Below are positions 34,399 through 42,381 of a DNA stretch of 64,000 nt, piece after piece (the first letter of the stretch is position 1; each line of letters begins with the position of its first letter). A program made the position numbers and the translations under genes. The notes under the pieces are model-generated. The model was given only the letters and a program-made list of their open reading frames with translations. It did no database searches and was not told where the DNA came from. The DNA is from G963668185 sp965237445 (GTDB lineage Bacteria > Chloroflexota > Dehalococcoidia > Lucifugimonadales > G963668185), in assembly GCA_965237445.1 (NCBI GenBank), contig OZ250142.1:186001-250000 (forward strand). The letters are read 5' to 3'.

Positions 34399-34810
34399 CT
34401 CGTCGCCGACGCTGGATACCCTCAGGGACCAACCTTGCCGACTGCGCGTCCTCCGGACACCGCGTGCTCATGCCAGACACCCATGGAGACCTTCGCATAA
34501 CCCCCGGCAACACCTCATCTTCAAACACGTTCAGAAGAACGGCTACAGACTCAGGCCACAAAATCCCCGGTCGTTCCATAAGAGTCAGCGAATACGAACC
34601 GGAGTTGAGACGACACAGAGAGTTGATGTCTACCGAGGCTGCCAGATCGATGTACAAGCGGCGTCAGGGGCTGGTCGAGCCGGTGTTCGGCCTCCTGAAG
34701 GAATGCCACGGCGCCAGGCGGTTCCTGCTGCGAGGTCGCGAGAACGTCCTCTCCGAGTGGTGTCTGCTGGCTGCGGCGTTCAACCTCAAAAGCCTTCATA
34801 GGGTCTGGAG
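34399..34810 (+). pseudogene. Degenerate IS1182-like transposase remnant
   Basis: Translated pieces in two frames match the C-terminal part of an IS1182-type DDE transposase: LVADAGYPQG near 34402, then, after a break holding repeat unit B (34483-34501), YEPELRRHRELMSTEAARSM followed by YKRRQGLVEPVFGLLKECHG and RRFLLRGRENVLSEWCLLAA up to about 34808. The N-terminal half is missing, and repeats interrupt the frame, so it cannot be functional. Confidence 0.6.
34483..34501. repeat. Interspersed repeat unit B, copy 2
   Basis: ATGGAGACCTTCGCATAAC, one base different from 34271-34289, lying inside the transposase remnant. This suggests a repeat inserted into, or recombined with, the dead transposase gene. 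Confidence 0.65.
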
Positions 34811-35198
34811 TGCAGCCTCGCCGTCGGACTCGCCTCACACCGGCTCGCCACGACTACATCCACGCTGTGGTCGCGGCGCCATTGAAGCCACGCGCAACCA
34901 CCACGTACCACGGCGGACGGCCCAACCATGCCTCGCCACTCGCCGACTCTATACTGTTTACCGGTCTTCGCCCGTCACATGCCCCTCCTCCCACAATCTC
35001 TGCACACCTCACGAAACTATGAGACACTACGTGGGAGAGGGTAACCGAGGGGGTGAGGGGGAGTTCCCGCTCCCATGATGGGAGAAGGCTGGACACTTCC
35101 CTTGGAAAGGGGACTCTCTATTGAAAAACCTAACCTGAGTCTCCCGAACTTTCAAAGACTTCTCAACTGCGACCAACGCCGCGCGGCAGACCCTGCCA
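34811..35198. other. Gene-free stretch upstream of mutS2
   Basis: About 390 bases without a supported gene. It has a G-rich run (GAGGGGGTGAGGGGGAG near 35048) and a small CTCCCATGATGGGAG palindrome at 35070-35084, both of the kind seen in short intergenic repeats. The promoter of mutS2 lies just downstream. Confidence 0.45.
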
Positions 35199-35215
35199 AT
35201 GTTCCCTACGCCTCT

Positions 35216-35224
35216 TGCTACAAT
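35216..35224 (+). promoter_or_regulatory. Extended -10 promoter of mutS2
   Basis: TG-C-TACAAT, matching TGnTATAAT with one mismatch; predicted start near 35231. It lies downstream of the ATG at 35199, which argues that translation begins later, at 35307. Confidence 0.45.
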
Positions 35225-35306
35225 TCCCTCCGAACAGCCAGATACGGAAGCCGCCTTGACCTCTTTCACAACAGCATCAACACCCCCTAGCCCTGGCACG
35301 GCCGCC

Positions 35307-37733
35307 ATGCTCCGCGAGCGCGGGCTCGAACTGCTGGATTTCTACTTGGTGCGCGACCGCGTGGCCGCCTGCGCCACGTTCCCGCCGGCAAAGAGGCTCG
35401 CGGAGGATATGGCGCCATCGTCTGACCCGGAAATCGTCCGAGCCCTCCAACAGGAGACAACCGAGGCCCGCATTCTGCTCAACCGCGGGCTCAGCCTTAG
35501 GTTGCCGCCAGTCGAGCACACGCCTGAACTGATAAGGCGTGCCGAACTCGGCGGCACGTTGACGGGCGAAGAGCTATTGGACGTCTCTGCACTGCTTTCA
35601 GCTACAGCGCAGGCAAGGCAGGCAATAGCCCAGCAGCGGGAGCATGCGCCCACCCTCTCGGAGCTGGCTGCCAGCGCGCCCGACCTCCGACCCTTGTCCG
35701 CGGACATAGCATCGGCAATCGCTCCCGACGGGTCGGTTCTGGACAGTGCGGCTCCGGGTCTGGGCCTGTTGCGCCGCCAGATAAGGGACGCCTACGCGGA
35801 CGTTGACACGGCCATGGAGCGGGTCATCGGCACATCCGCCCCGCAGGGCGCGCTGCAGGACCGTGTCATCTCCGTCCGTTCTGAGAGGCTGGTGCTTCAG
35901 GTCAAGGCCGAAATGAGGCATCGGGTCCCCGGCATCGTGCACGACGCCTCGAACACGGGAGCAACCGTGTACGTGGAGCCATTCGCCACAGTCGACCTTT
36001 GCAATCGCTGGCGCGAGCTCGCCCTGGAGGAACGCCGCGAGGTCGAGCGCGTTCTCTACCGCCTCTCTTCTGAGGTTGGCCTCCACGCAGGCGATATTTC
36101 AGTGGCCACCGAAGTCACCGCGCGCCTGGAATTCATATTCGCGCGAGCGAGGTACGGAGCGGCGATACACGCTATCGGCCTCCCCGTCAAAATCAACGCC
36201 GCCGAGGCGGATCCGGCGGGAGTCCTTAGGCTCTCCGGCCTGCGCCACCCGCTACTTGAAGAAAGCTCCGTCCCGATCGATGTGAGCGTCGGACCGGACT
36301 GGTCGGTGCTCGTGATCACGGGGCCGAACGCGGGAGGCAAGACCGTTGCCATGAAGTCCGTCGGACTGCTCGCTCAAATGCATCAGTCCGGCCTGGAGAT
36401 TCCCGTCGAAGAAGGCAGTTGGCTACCGGTCTTCGATGGCATCTACGCGGACGTCGGAGACCTTCAGAGCATCTCGGAGTCCGTCTCCACGTTCAGCTCT
36501 CACATGCGAAACATTATCGACATCATGTCCATCGCAACGGGCTCCTCTCTGGTCTTGATGGACGAGATCGGCTCGAGCACCGACCCCGAAGAAGGTGCCG
36601 CGCTGGCGAGGGCCATCCTGGACCGGATGGCGGAGAAGGGCACGCCTACGATCGTAACCACTCACCACAGGTCGGTTGCCGCGCACGCGGAAGCGCACGA
36701 GAGGATGATGAACGGCAGCGTCGACCTGGACCCGGCCACGCTCGCGCCCACTTACCGCCTGACGCTGGGAATGCCCGGTAACAGCTACGCCATGACCGTA
36801 GCGGCCAATCTCGGTCTCGAAGCGGGCGTCATGATGGCCGCGGAATCGATGCTGGACCCGGGCTTCCGGCAGTTCAACGATTGGCAGACGGAAGCCGCCG
36901 AGGACCGCGCTCGCCTCAGGTCTGCGCTCGAGGAATCGGAGCGCGCCCGTACCGGAGCGGAGGCGGTCCGCCGCGAGTACGATGCCAGGCTCGCGGAGAT
37001 CGAATCCACGCGCCGCGACATCGAAGAGTCCATCCGCAATGAGGTCTCCGAACGGTATCGGGATGTCCGGCGCCGGCTCAGGCGCGTCGAAGCTGCCCTT
37101 TCGTGGACACCGCCGGATGTTCCGCTACGCGCCGCCCGGTCCCGTGTAAGCGGACCGACCGCCGGCGGGACGCGCAAAGCCGCCGACGAACTGACCGAGA
37201 TCAAGCAGCAGATCGACAGCGCCAAAGACCCGCAACCGGCGCCAGCGCCGGCCGATGCTGAAATCTTGACCCTTGAGGTCGGCCGCACGGCTGAAGTGCG
37301 GGGCCTCGGCCTGCGGGGCAAGGTCGAGAGGTTGTATTCCGACACAGGCGAAGCCGAGGTTGTGATCGGCAACTTACGCATGCGGCTGGACACTCGCAAG
37401 CTCCTTGCCTTGCCGGATCAACCAGCCACGGAAGAAGACAACACCCCTGCCACTGCTCCCATGGGGTTCGTTGACAAACGTGATGAGACTCCGGCGCGCG
37501 ACCTGGACATCCGCGGGGCCCGCGTGGAGCCGGCACTGCTAGAACTGGACAGCTTCCTGGAGCGTGCTTCGGCAGACGGTCTGGACGCAGTCCGAATCGT
37601 TCACGGGCACGGCACTGGCGCTCTACGCAGCGCCGTCCGTGAGTTTCTCAAGACGCACTCCCTTGTGGCATCGCACCGGCGGGAAGTCGCCGAGCGCGGT
37701 GGAAACGGCGCGACCGTGGTGGAACTCATCTGA
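35307..37733 (+). CDS. mutS2: MutS2 family ATPase/endonuclease
   Basis: An 808-residue MutS2. The core has the lever/clamp helices, then the ABC-type ATPase: Walker A ITGPNAGGKTVAMK, Walker B LVLMDEIGSSTDPEEG and the TTHH switch. A long charged coiled-coil (about residues 500-620) follows, then a C-terminal Smr nuclease domain (LDIRGARVEPALLELDSFLE and IVHGHGTGALRSAVREFL). MutS2 suppresses recombination and rescues collided ribosomes in studied species, rather than mismatch repair. The ATG at 35307 is chosen over 35199 because the earlier 36 residues are low-complexity and precede the likely promoter. Confidence 0.9.
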   Translation: MLRERGLELLDFYLVRDRVAACATFPPAKRLAEDMAPSSDPEIVRALQQETTEARILLNRGLSLRLPPVEHTPELIRRAELGGTLTGEELLDVSALLSATAQARQAIAQQREHAPTLSELAASAPDLRPLSADIASAIAPDGSVLDSAAPGLGLLRRQIRDAYADVDTAMERVIGTSAPQGALQDRVISVRSERLVLQVKAEMRHRVPGIVHDASNTGATVYVEPFATVDLCNRWRELALEERREVERVLYRLSSEVGLHAGDISVATEVTARLEFIFARARYGAAIHAIGLPVKINAAEADPAGVLRLSGLRHPLLEESSVPIDVSVGPDWSVLVITGPNAGGKTVAMKSVGLLAQMHQSGLEIPVEEGSWLPVFDGIYADVGDLQSISESVSTFSSHMRNIIDIMSIATGSSLVLMDEIGSSTDPEEGAALARAILDRMAEKGTPTIVTTHHRSVAAHAEAHERMMNGSVDLDPATLAPTYRLTLGMPGNSYAMTVAANLGLEAGVMMAAESMLDPGFRQFNDWQTEAAEDRARLRSALEESERARTGAEAVRREYDARLAEIESTRRDIEESIRNEVSERYRDVRRRLRRVEAALSWTPPDVPLRAARSRVSGPTAGGTRKAADELTEIKQQIDSAKDPQPAPAPADAEILTLEVGRTAEVRGLGLRGKVERLYSDTGEAEVVIGNLRMRLDTRKLLALPDQPATEEDNTPATAPMGFVDKRDETPARDLDIRGARVEPALLELDSFLERASADGLDAVRIVHGHGTGALRSAVREFLKTHSLVASHRREVAERGGNGATVVELI

Positions 37734-37734
37734 A

Positions 37735-38583
37735 GTGTTCGCAGCGAACAGCGCGATCGTTGCCGCGGCCCTCGTGTGGTTAACCGTGGCATGTACCTCC
37801 AATGCTGCCACGCCCTCCGCGCCGAGCCTGGTAACTTCGCTGCAAGCTCCTTCGCCAGCACCTTCAACTTCCCAGCCCACAGTTACCGCGCCCGCACCTA
37901 CGGGTACTCCCAAGATGGCTGAGCCGGCAACACCACACCCTCCTATCCCTTCGCCCACGCCCACGACTCATACGGATGCGCAGGCAACACCACAGGCCCC
38001 ATCAACGCCCACGCTCGCACCCAGTCCTTCAACTCCCGAGACTGTTCCGCAGACACCCACGCCCGCGCCATCAACCCCATTAACCCAGGTCGCCACGCCA
38101 GCTCTCACACCAACCGCTTCGCCCTCCGCCGCTCTGGACCAGCCGAATGCCGGCCTACCAACGGGAACAGTCATCGTGGACGGGCAGGCGTTTAGCGTCG
38201 AAATCGCCGCCGACGCAGGTAGCCGGAGCACGGGGCTCTCCTATCGCGACGGCCTCGCACACAACGCCGGCATGCTCTTCCTCATGCCTCGCGAAGGCGT
38301 CCAGACATTCTGGATGAAGGAGATGCGCTTCCCGCTCGATATGGTCTGGATCGGCGCCGGCTGCCGCGTGACCGGCGTCACTCACGACGTTCCGTTCCCC
38401 GAAGCCGGTACTTCCACATCCGAGCTTCCCCGCTACAAGTCCCCCGACGGGACGCTCTACGTCCTTGAAATTAACGCAGGCCTCGCCCGCGACCTTGGCA
38501 TTATCCCCGGCGCCAAAGTTGCCTTCCTCAACATAGAAGACACACCACTCGCCGCCTGCCCCCAAACACCGGGCCACTCCTAA
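37735..38583 (+). CDS. DUF192 lipoprotein with long Pro/Ser/Thr-rich linker
   Basis: A 282-residue exported protein. After a hydrophobic N-terminus (SAIVAAALVWLTVAC) there is a relaxed lipobox Cys, then about 110 residues rich in Pro, Thr and Ser (for example PSPAPSTSQPTVTAPAP), and a C-terminal DUF192 domain: RSTGLSYRDGLAHNAGMLFL, TFWMKEMRFPLDMVWIGAGC. DUF192 is of unknown function. The GTG at 37735 follows the mutS2 stop by one base; the frame extends upstream inside mutS2, but that part is not real. The linker may span a cell wall or glycosylated surface layer. Confidence 0.82.
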   Translation: MFAANSAIVAAALVWLTVACTSNAATPSAPSLVTSLQAPSPAPSTSQPTVTAPAPTGTPKMAEPATPHPPIPSPTPTTHTDAQATPQAPSTPTLAPSPSTPETVPQTPTPAPSTPLTQVATPALTPTASPSAALDQPNAGLPTGTVIVDGQAFSVEIAADAGSRSTGLSYRDGLAHNAGMLFLMPREGVQTFWMKEMRFPLDMVWIGAGCRVTGVTHDVPFPEAGTSTSELPRYKSPDGTLYVLEINAGLARDLGIIPGAKVAFLNIEDTPLAACPQTPGHS

Positions 38584-38778
38584 CGCCACCAACCGCCGCA
38601 CTTTCGACGCCTTAAGAAAAGGACCAGAACACCATCGCCCACTACCCACAATCCCGGCAACCCAGCCCGTTCGTAGTGAGCCTGCCGAACCACAATTGGT
38701 GGCGACGAAGACACGCCCCGGATACCGTTCACGGAGTCCGAACACCCCCACTCGCCACTTCCATGCAGCGAACGCGTG

Positions 38779-38787
38779 TGCTACCAT
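38779..38787 (+). promoter_or_regulatory. Extended -10 promoter of array locus 1 (leaderless)
   Basis: TG-C-TACCAT, followed by exactly six bases and ATG. The same spacing occurs at the second locus (47457-47471). With a start about 7 bases after the -10, the transcript would begin at the ATG itself. Confidence 0.5.
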
Positions 38788-38793
38788 TAGCAC

Positions 38794-39333
38794 ATGAACC
38801 CAGCCGTCTATGCCACCAACCGCGTGCGAGCCGCAATGAAGAGCGTCCAAGCTACTCAGATTAGTCTCGCTCAAGTGTCACAAATGTGCGCGAACTGGCT
38901 CATTTTGTGTACTCCTAGGCTCAAAACTAGTCACCTTTTGTCACTCCAGACAGCGCCCTCCAGCTTTGGAACGTTACAAAATGTGACGGAATGTGACAGA
39001 TTTGCGTATCTAACCCACTTCCAGCGCCTCTTCTCACTGGACGAGCGCTCTAAGTCCCGCAGCGCAGAAGACGAAAGAAACATCGATAGGCCCAGCAACT
39101 CCGCAGTGACTGCGCGCCAAACTTTCTTTCGCCTGCTTCACGGTCCGGGCCGCGTCCTGAGCGCAGCCAAAGGAGCAATGTCCAGGTGGCCGGTTTTGGC
39201 CGCTTTTGGCCGCCCCAGGAATGTTGGGCACCGCTTGCCAGGTTGGAAATGGCCGGTTTTGGCCGCTAGGGCCGGCAGTCCGCTGACCGACTGGTACCGG
39301 TTTCGATTGACTACGCAACGCGATAATGCCTAG
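38794..39333 (+). CDS. Unrecognised small protein of array locus 1
   Basis: An open frame of 179 codons beginning at the predicted leaderless ATG. No family is recognised. The first 40 residues (NRVRAAMKSVQATQISLAQV and SQMCANWL) look helical and share a sparse pattern, IxxxxVxx[ML]C, with the second locus, possibly a small helix-turn-helix. The rest runs through the hexamer arrays and is likely to be non-coding or low-constraint. The coding part may be much shorter than the frame. Confidence 0.3.
   Translation: MNPAVYATNRVRAAMKSVQATQISLAQVSQMCANWLILCTPRLKTSHLLSLQTAPSSFGTLQNVTECDRFAYLTHFQRLFSLDERSKSRSAEDERNIDRPSNSAVTARQTFFRLLHGPGRVLSAAKGAMSRWPVLAAFGRPRNVGHRLPGWKWPVLAARAGSPLTDWYRFRLTTQRDNA
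38973..38998. repeat. Hexamer array, 10-bp period (GTTACA/GTGACG/GTGACA)
   Basis: Three related hexamers start at 38973, 38983 and 38993, each separated by a four-base A/T-rich spacer (AAAT, GAAT). Reverse-complement copies TGTCAC lie upstream at 38876-38881 and 38939-38944. The exact helical-turn period suggests a protein-binding array or paired RNA segments. Confidence 0.55.
39187..39216. repeat. TGGCCG decamer array, copy 1
   Basis: TGGCCGGTTT, TGGCCGCTTT and TGGCCGCCCC in exact tandem, period 10 bp. The first 18 bases recur at 39250-39267. Confidence 0.7.
39250..39275. repeat. TGGCCG decamer array, copy 2
   Basis: TGGCCGGTTT and TGGCCGCTAG followed by GGCCGG, period 10 bp; the first 18 bases are identical to copy 1, 63 bp upstream. 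The gap between the two arrays shows no other repeat. Confidence 0.7.
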
Positions 39334-39395
39334 AATTGTACAGTCCCCCTGAAGCTGGCTAGACTTGCCTCGGATAACACCCCACAGGAGACAAC

Positions 39396-39764
39396 ATGAC
39401 CACTAGGGTCAGACCAAAGAGCCCCTTCCCGAACACTGCGGTCCACGTGACCGAAAGCGCCGTCGATCATGTCAGGGAGTTCGCGGTTGTGGAAGGCAAG
39501 CCGGGCGCCAACCTGCGAGTGGCCGTTAAGGGCGGAGGCTGCTCCGGCCTGACCTACGTCCTTGAGCTCGTTGACGAGGAAGCCCAGGAGGACGAGAAAG
39601 TTGTCAACGAGCACGGCCTCAAGGTCTTCATCCCGAAGCGCTCGTTCGTGTTCTTGGCCGGCACCACGCTGGAGTACTCGGGCGGGCTGAACGGCAAGGG
39701 TTTCGTCTTCAACAATCCAAACGCCAAGACCACCTGCGGCTGCGGCACGTCCTTCAGCGTCTAG
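39396..39764 (+). CDS. IscA/ErpA-type iron-sulfur carrier (HesB family)
   Basis: A 122-residue A-type Fe-S carrier. The three conserved Cys are in GGGCSGLTY and the C-terminal CGCGTSFSV, which bind and hand over an Fe-S cluster. Start ATG with AGGAGA five bases upstream. It is followed after 12 bases by a YgfZ-type protein, a known partner class in cluster maturation. The exact paralogue (IscA, ErpA or SufA) is not separable here. Confidence 0.9.
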   Translation: MTTRVRPKSPFPNTAVHVTESAVDHVREFAVVEGKPGANLRVAVKGGGCSGLTYVLELVDEEAQEDEKVVNEHGLKVFIPKRSFVFLAGTTLEYSGGLNGKGFVFNNPNAKTTCGCGTSFSV

Positions 39765-39776
39765 TCCTGCAGCCTG

Positions 39777-40835
39777 ATGCCTAAGCTCACCTCGGCCTCG
39801 GCCGCTGACGCACCGCATCTAGCAAGCCTATCCCGTCAGTACACGAACGTCGGCGAAGAGCTCGGCGCTCTGCTCCATGGAGCCGGCCTCGTCGACCGCT
39901 CTCCGATGGGCCGCCTGCGATTCGATGGTGCCGATGCGCTGGACCTCCTGGACCGTTTGAGTACCAACGACCTCGAAGGCATATCGTCGGGCGACGCCGT
40001 TTACACCGTGCTGACCTCGAACAAAGGCCGCATCATTGACCTGCTGCTCGCACTCAAGCACGACGACCATCTGACCGTGCTCACCAGCCCTGATCGCGTC
40101 GAGCCGGTTACCGAGCACATCGACTTCTACAACTTCGGCGAAGACGCAGAGATCACGGACCGGTCCGAAGAAACGGCGATGCTCGGCCTGTCCGGCCCCG
40201 GAACGCCCGAAGTGATCGCCGCCGTGGCCGGCCCGGACGTATGGCCGGATGGGCCCGGCACCTTTGCCGAAGCCAGCATTGGCGGCATGAGCGCGCTGCT
40301 CGTCCGCACCGACTTCCTCCGTGTACCCGGCGTTGACCTCATCGTGAGCGCCGGCCAGCAAGACGCGCTTCGAAAACACTTGCTGGGCTCCGGCGCGTCC
40401 CCTGCCGTAGTCTCCGTGGGCGCCGAAGCCCTCGAGATCGCACGCATACTTCAGGGCGTACCCGCATCCGGCAGTGAACTGTCCGAAGACCGCAATCCTC
40501 ACGAGGCCCGCCTCGCCGATTACCTGAGCTTCACCAAGGGCTGCTACGTCGGCCAGGAGGTCGTAGTACGACTGCACACCTATGACAAGGTCCAGCGGTA
40601 CCTGTCACCGTTGGTTTGGGAGCCCGCGGACGCCGTGTCTAACGGCGACATGCTGTTCGCCGACGGCAAGCGAGTGGGCGAGGTCACCTCGGCGGCCGTG
40701 GACGTTCGAAGCGGGCATGGCATAGGCCTCGGCTTCGTGCGCAAGGCCCACGCAGGTCCGGGCAGCGTCTTGCAGGCGGGTACGCCGGACGGTCCGGCGC
40801 ACGTACGGATTACGGAGTTGCCCGTTACGCCGTAA
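39777..40835 (+). CDS. YgfZ/IBA57-type folate-binding protein
   Basis: A 352-residue protein with the GcvT-like fold. The signature KGCYVGQE (within YLSFTKGCYVGQEVVVRL) identifies it as YgfZ/IBA57 rather than glycine-cleavage T-protein. This family uses folate to help build or repair certain Fe-S clusters, working with A-type carriers, one of which lies just upstream. Its 3' end overlaps the convergent fabL-like gene by 11 bases. Confidence 0.87.
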   Translation: MPKLTSASAADAPHLASLSRQYTNVGEELGALLHGAGLVDRSPMGRLRFDGADALDLLDRLSTNDLEGISSGDAVYTVLTSNKGRIIDLLLALKHDDHLTVLTSPDRVEPVTEHIDFYNFGEDAEITDRSEETAMLGLSGPGTPEVIAAVAGPDVWPDGPGTFAEASIGGMSALLVRTDFLRVPGVDLIVSAGQQDALRKHLLGSGASPAVVSVGAEALEIARILQGVPASGSELSEDRNPHEARLADYLSFTKGCYVGQEVVVRLHTYDKVQRYLSPLVWEPADAVSNGDMLFADGKRVGEVTSAAVDVRSGHGIGLGFVRKAHAGPGSVLQAGTPDGPAHVRITELPVTP

Positions 40836-41574
40836 GGGTGGCCCCTCCGTCCACTACAATCACTTGGCCTCGTATCATGCGAGCGTCCTCGGTACAGAGA
40901 AAGCACACAACCCGGGCGATGTCCTCCAACGCAAGCGGCCGCCCGGCTGGAGTCTCGCTCTTGGCCTGTGCGGCCATGTCGCTGCCGCCGGGGAAGTGCT
41001 CCAGAGCGCCCGTCTGCACGAGGCCCGGCGATACCGCGTTCACGCTAATGCCCTGCCCGGCAAGCTCGACCGCGAGGTAGCGGGTCAACGACTCCAAAGC
41101 CGCCTTAGATGTACCCACCAGGAAGTAGTCCGGGAGCACCCGCTGCGACCCCATGCTGCTGATGTTGACTATGCTGCCGCCTGAGTGCATCAGCTTTGCC
41201 GCCTCGATGGAGCAGAGCCACGCGGCCCTCGCGTTGACGTTGAAGGTCCAGTCCCAGTGCTTCTCGGTCAACTGGTCAGCAGGCAGATTCACTCCGGTCG
41301 CGGCGTTGTTCACAAGGATGTCCAGCCCGCCGAATGCCTCGCCGATCTTCGAGAACAGACCTCTGATGCGAGCCGGGTCGCCAAGGTGTGCCCTGACTCG
41401 CAGGCACTGAACGCCGTGGTTCTCGATCTGCTCCTGGGTTTCGGCGGCTTCCTCGTGCCGCCTCAGGTAGTTGAACGCTACGTTGACGCCTCGGCTCGCC
41501 AACTCCAGAGCGATGGCCCTTCCTATGCCCCGCGCGCCTCCAGTCACGAGCGCGGACTTGCCCTTGAACGTCAT
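40825..41574 (-). CDS. fabL: Enoyl-ACP reductase, FabL type
   Basis: A 249-residue SDR matching Bacillus FabL rather than FabG. The active site has Tyr and Lys separated by six residues (YFLVGTSK), the FabL arrangement, instead of YxxxK. Other FabL-like parts: KHWDWTFNVNARA, TSKAALESLTRYLAVELAGQ, ALEHFPGGSD and MIRGQVIVVDGG. It would reduce trans-2-enoyl-ACP with NADPH, the last step of each elongation cycle. It lies 11 bases downstream of fabG. Confidence 0.82.
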   Translation of the reverse strand: MTFKGKSALVTGGARGIGRAIALELASRGVNVAFNYLRRHEEAAETQEQIENHGVQCLRVRAHLGDPARIRGLFSKIGEAFGGLDILVNNAATGVNLPADQLTEKHWDWTFNVNARAAWLCSIEAAKLMHSGGSIVNISSMGSQRVLPDYFLVGTSKAALESLTRYLAVELAGQGISVNAVSPGLVQTGALEHFPGGSDMAAQAKSETPAGRPLALEDIARVVCFLCTEDARMIRGQVIVVDGGATLTA

Positions 41575-41585
41575 TTGGCAGGTCC

Positions 41586-42338
41586 CTAGACCGCCAGGCC
41601 CCCGTCAACGCTAATCACCTGGCCGGTGATGTAGCCCGCGTACTCGCAGGCGAGAAATGCAACCATACGCGCCACTTCATCGGGCATTCCGAATCGCCCC
41701 ATTGGAATGCGCCCGAGCACCTCATCCTTCACCTTCTGTGGGAGTCCGTCCACGGTGTCGGTCCTGACGTAGCCCGGCGTGACAACGTTGACGGTAATAC
41801 CGCGAGTGGCGATTTCCTTGGCAAGCGACTTCGTCATGCCAACAATGCCAGCCTTGGACGCCGAGTAGTTGACCTGGCCGGCATTCCCCCTGATTCCCAC
41901 CACCGAGCCGACATTGATTATCCGGCCCCACCTCAGCCGCAGCATCTGGCGCAAGATCGCGCGAGTGCAGTAGAACGTGCCGTCCAGGTTCACTCGCATC
42001 ACATCCCGCCACTGGTCATCCGTCATTCTTATCAGAAGCCCGTCGGCAATGATGCCGGCATTGTTCACTAGTATGTCCACTGCGCCCCATCGCTCGAGCA
42101 CCGTGTCCACCATGGCGTTGACCTGGTCGACATTCGAAACGTCAGCGTGGACGGCGAACGCCTCACCGCCCATGCCGCGGATCTCCTCCGTTACGCGTTC
42201 TGCCTCTTTGGGCGAAGTGTTGTAGTTCACCGCCACCTTCACGCCCAACTCGGCCAGCCTCAGCGCGGATGCGCGGCCGATTCCCTTGGACGCGCCGGTG
42301 ACCACCGCGTGCTTGCCTTCTATTCCAGAATCACTCAA
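41586..42338 (-). CDS. fabG: 3-oxoacyl-ACP reductase
   Basis: A 250-residue SDR reducing beta-ketoacyl-ACP. Motifs: TGASKGIGRASALRL, NNAGIIADGLLIRM, catalytic NVGSVVG and NYSASKAGIVGMTKSLAKE (YxxxK), and the C-terminal YITGQVISVDGGLAV. The TTG at 42338 is selected because GAGAGG lies just upstream; the frame runs 90 bases further. Directly between plsX and fabL, it belongs to a fatty-acid operon. Confidence 0.92.
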   Translation of the reverse strand: MSDSGIEGKHAVVTGASKGIGRASALRLAELGVKVAVNYNTSPKEAERVTEEIRGMGGEAFAVHADVSNVDQVNAMVDTVLERWGAVDILVNNAGIIADGLLIRMTDDQWRDVMRVNLDGTFYCTRAILRQMLRLRWGRIINVGSVVGIRGNAGQVNYSASKAGIVGMTKSLAKEIATRGITVNVVTPGYVRTDTVDGLPQKVKDEVLGRIPMGRFGMPDEVARMVAFLACEYAGYITGQVISVDGGLAV

Positions 42339-42381
42339 GTAGCCTCTCCCAAACAGTTTCCGTGCAGAACACTCCCCTGCA

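Larger units (their letters stand above)
38584..39395. other. Array locus 1: intergenic region between DUF192 and IscA-type genes
   Basis: About 800 bases holding the leaderless promoter, the small frame, one GTGACA-type array and two TGGCCG-type arrays. Outside these the sequence shows no recognised gene. Its overall plan matches the region 47434-47853. Confidence 0.5.

Noticed and set aside
34281..35078. A 265-codon frame across the repeat region
   Set aside because: Only the middle resembles transposase; the flanks are repeats, so it is not a real gene.
35199..35306. MutS2 starting at the ATG at 35199
   Set aside because: The extra 36 residues are low-complexity and an extended -10 lies inside them.
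38973..39275. The decamer arrays as a CRISPR array
   Set aside because: Units are 6-10 bp with 4-bp spacers and no unique spacer sequences or cas genes.
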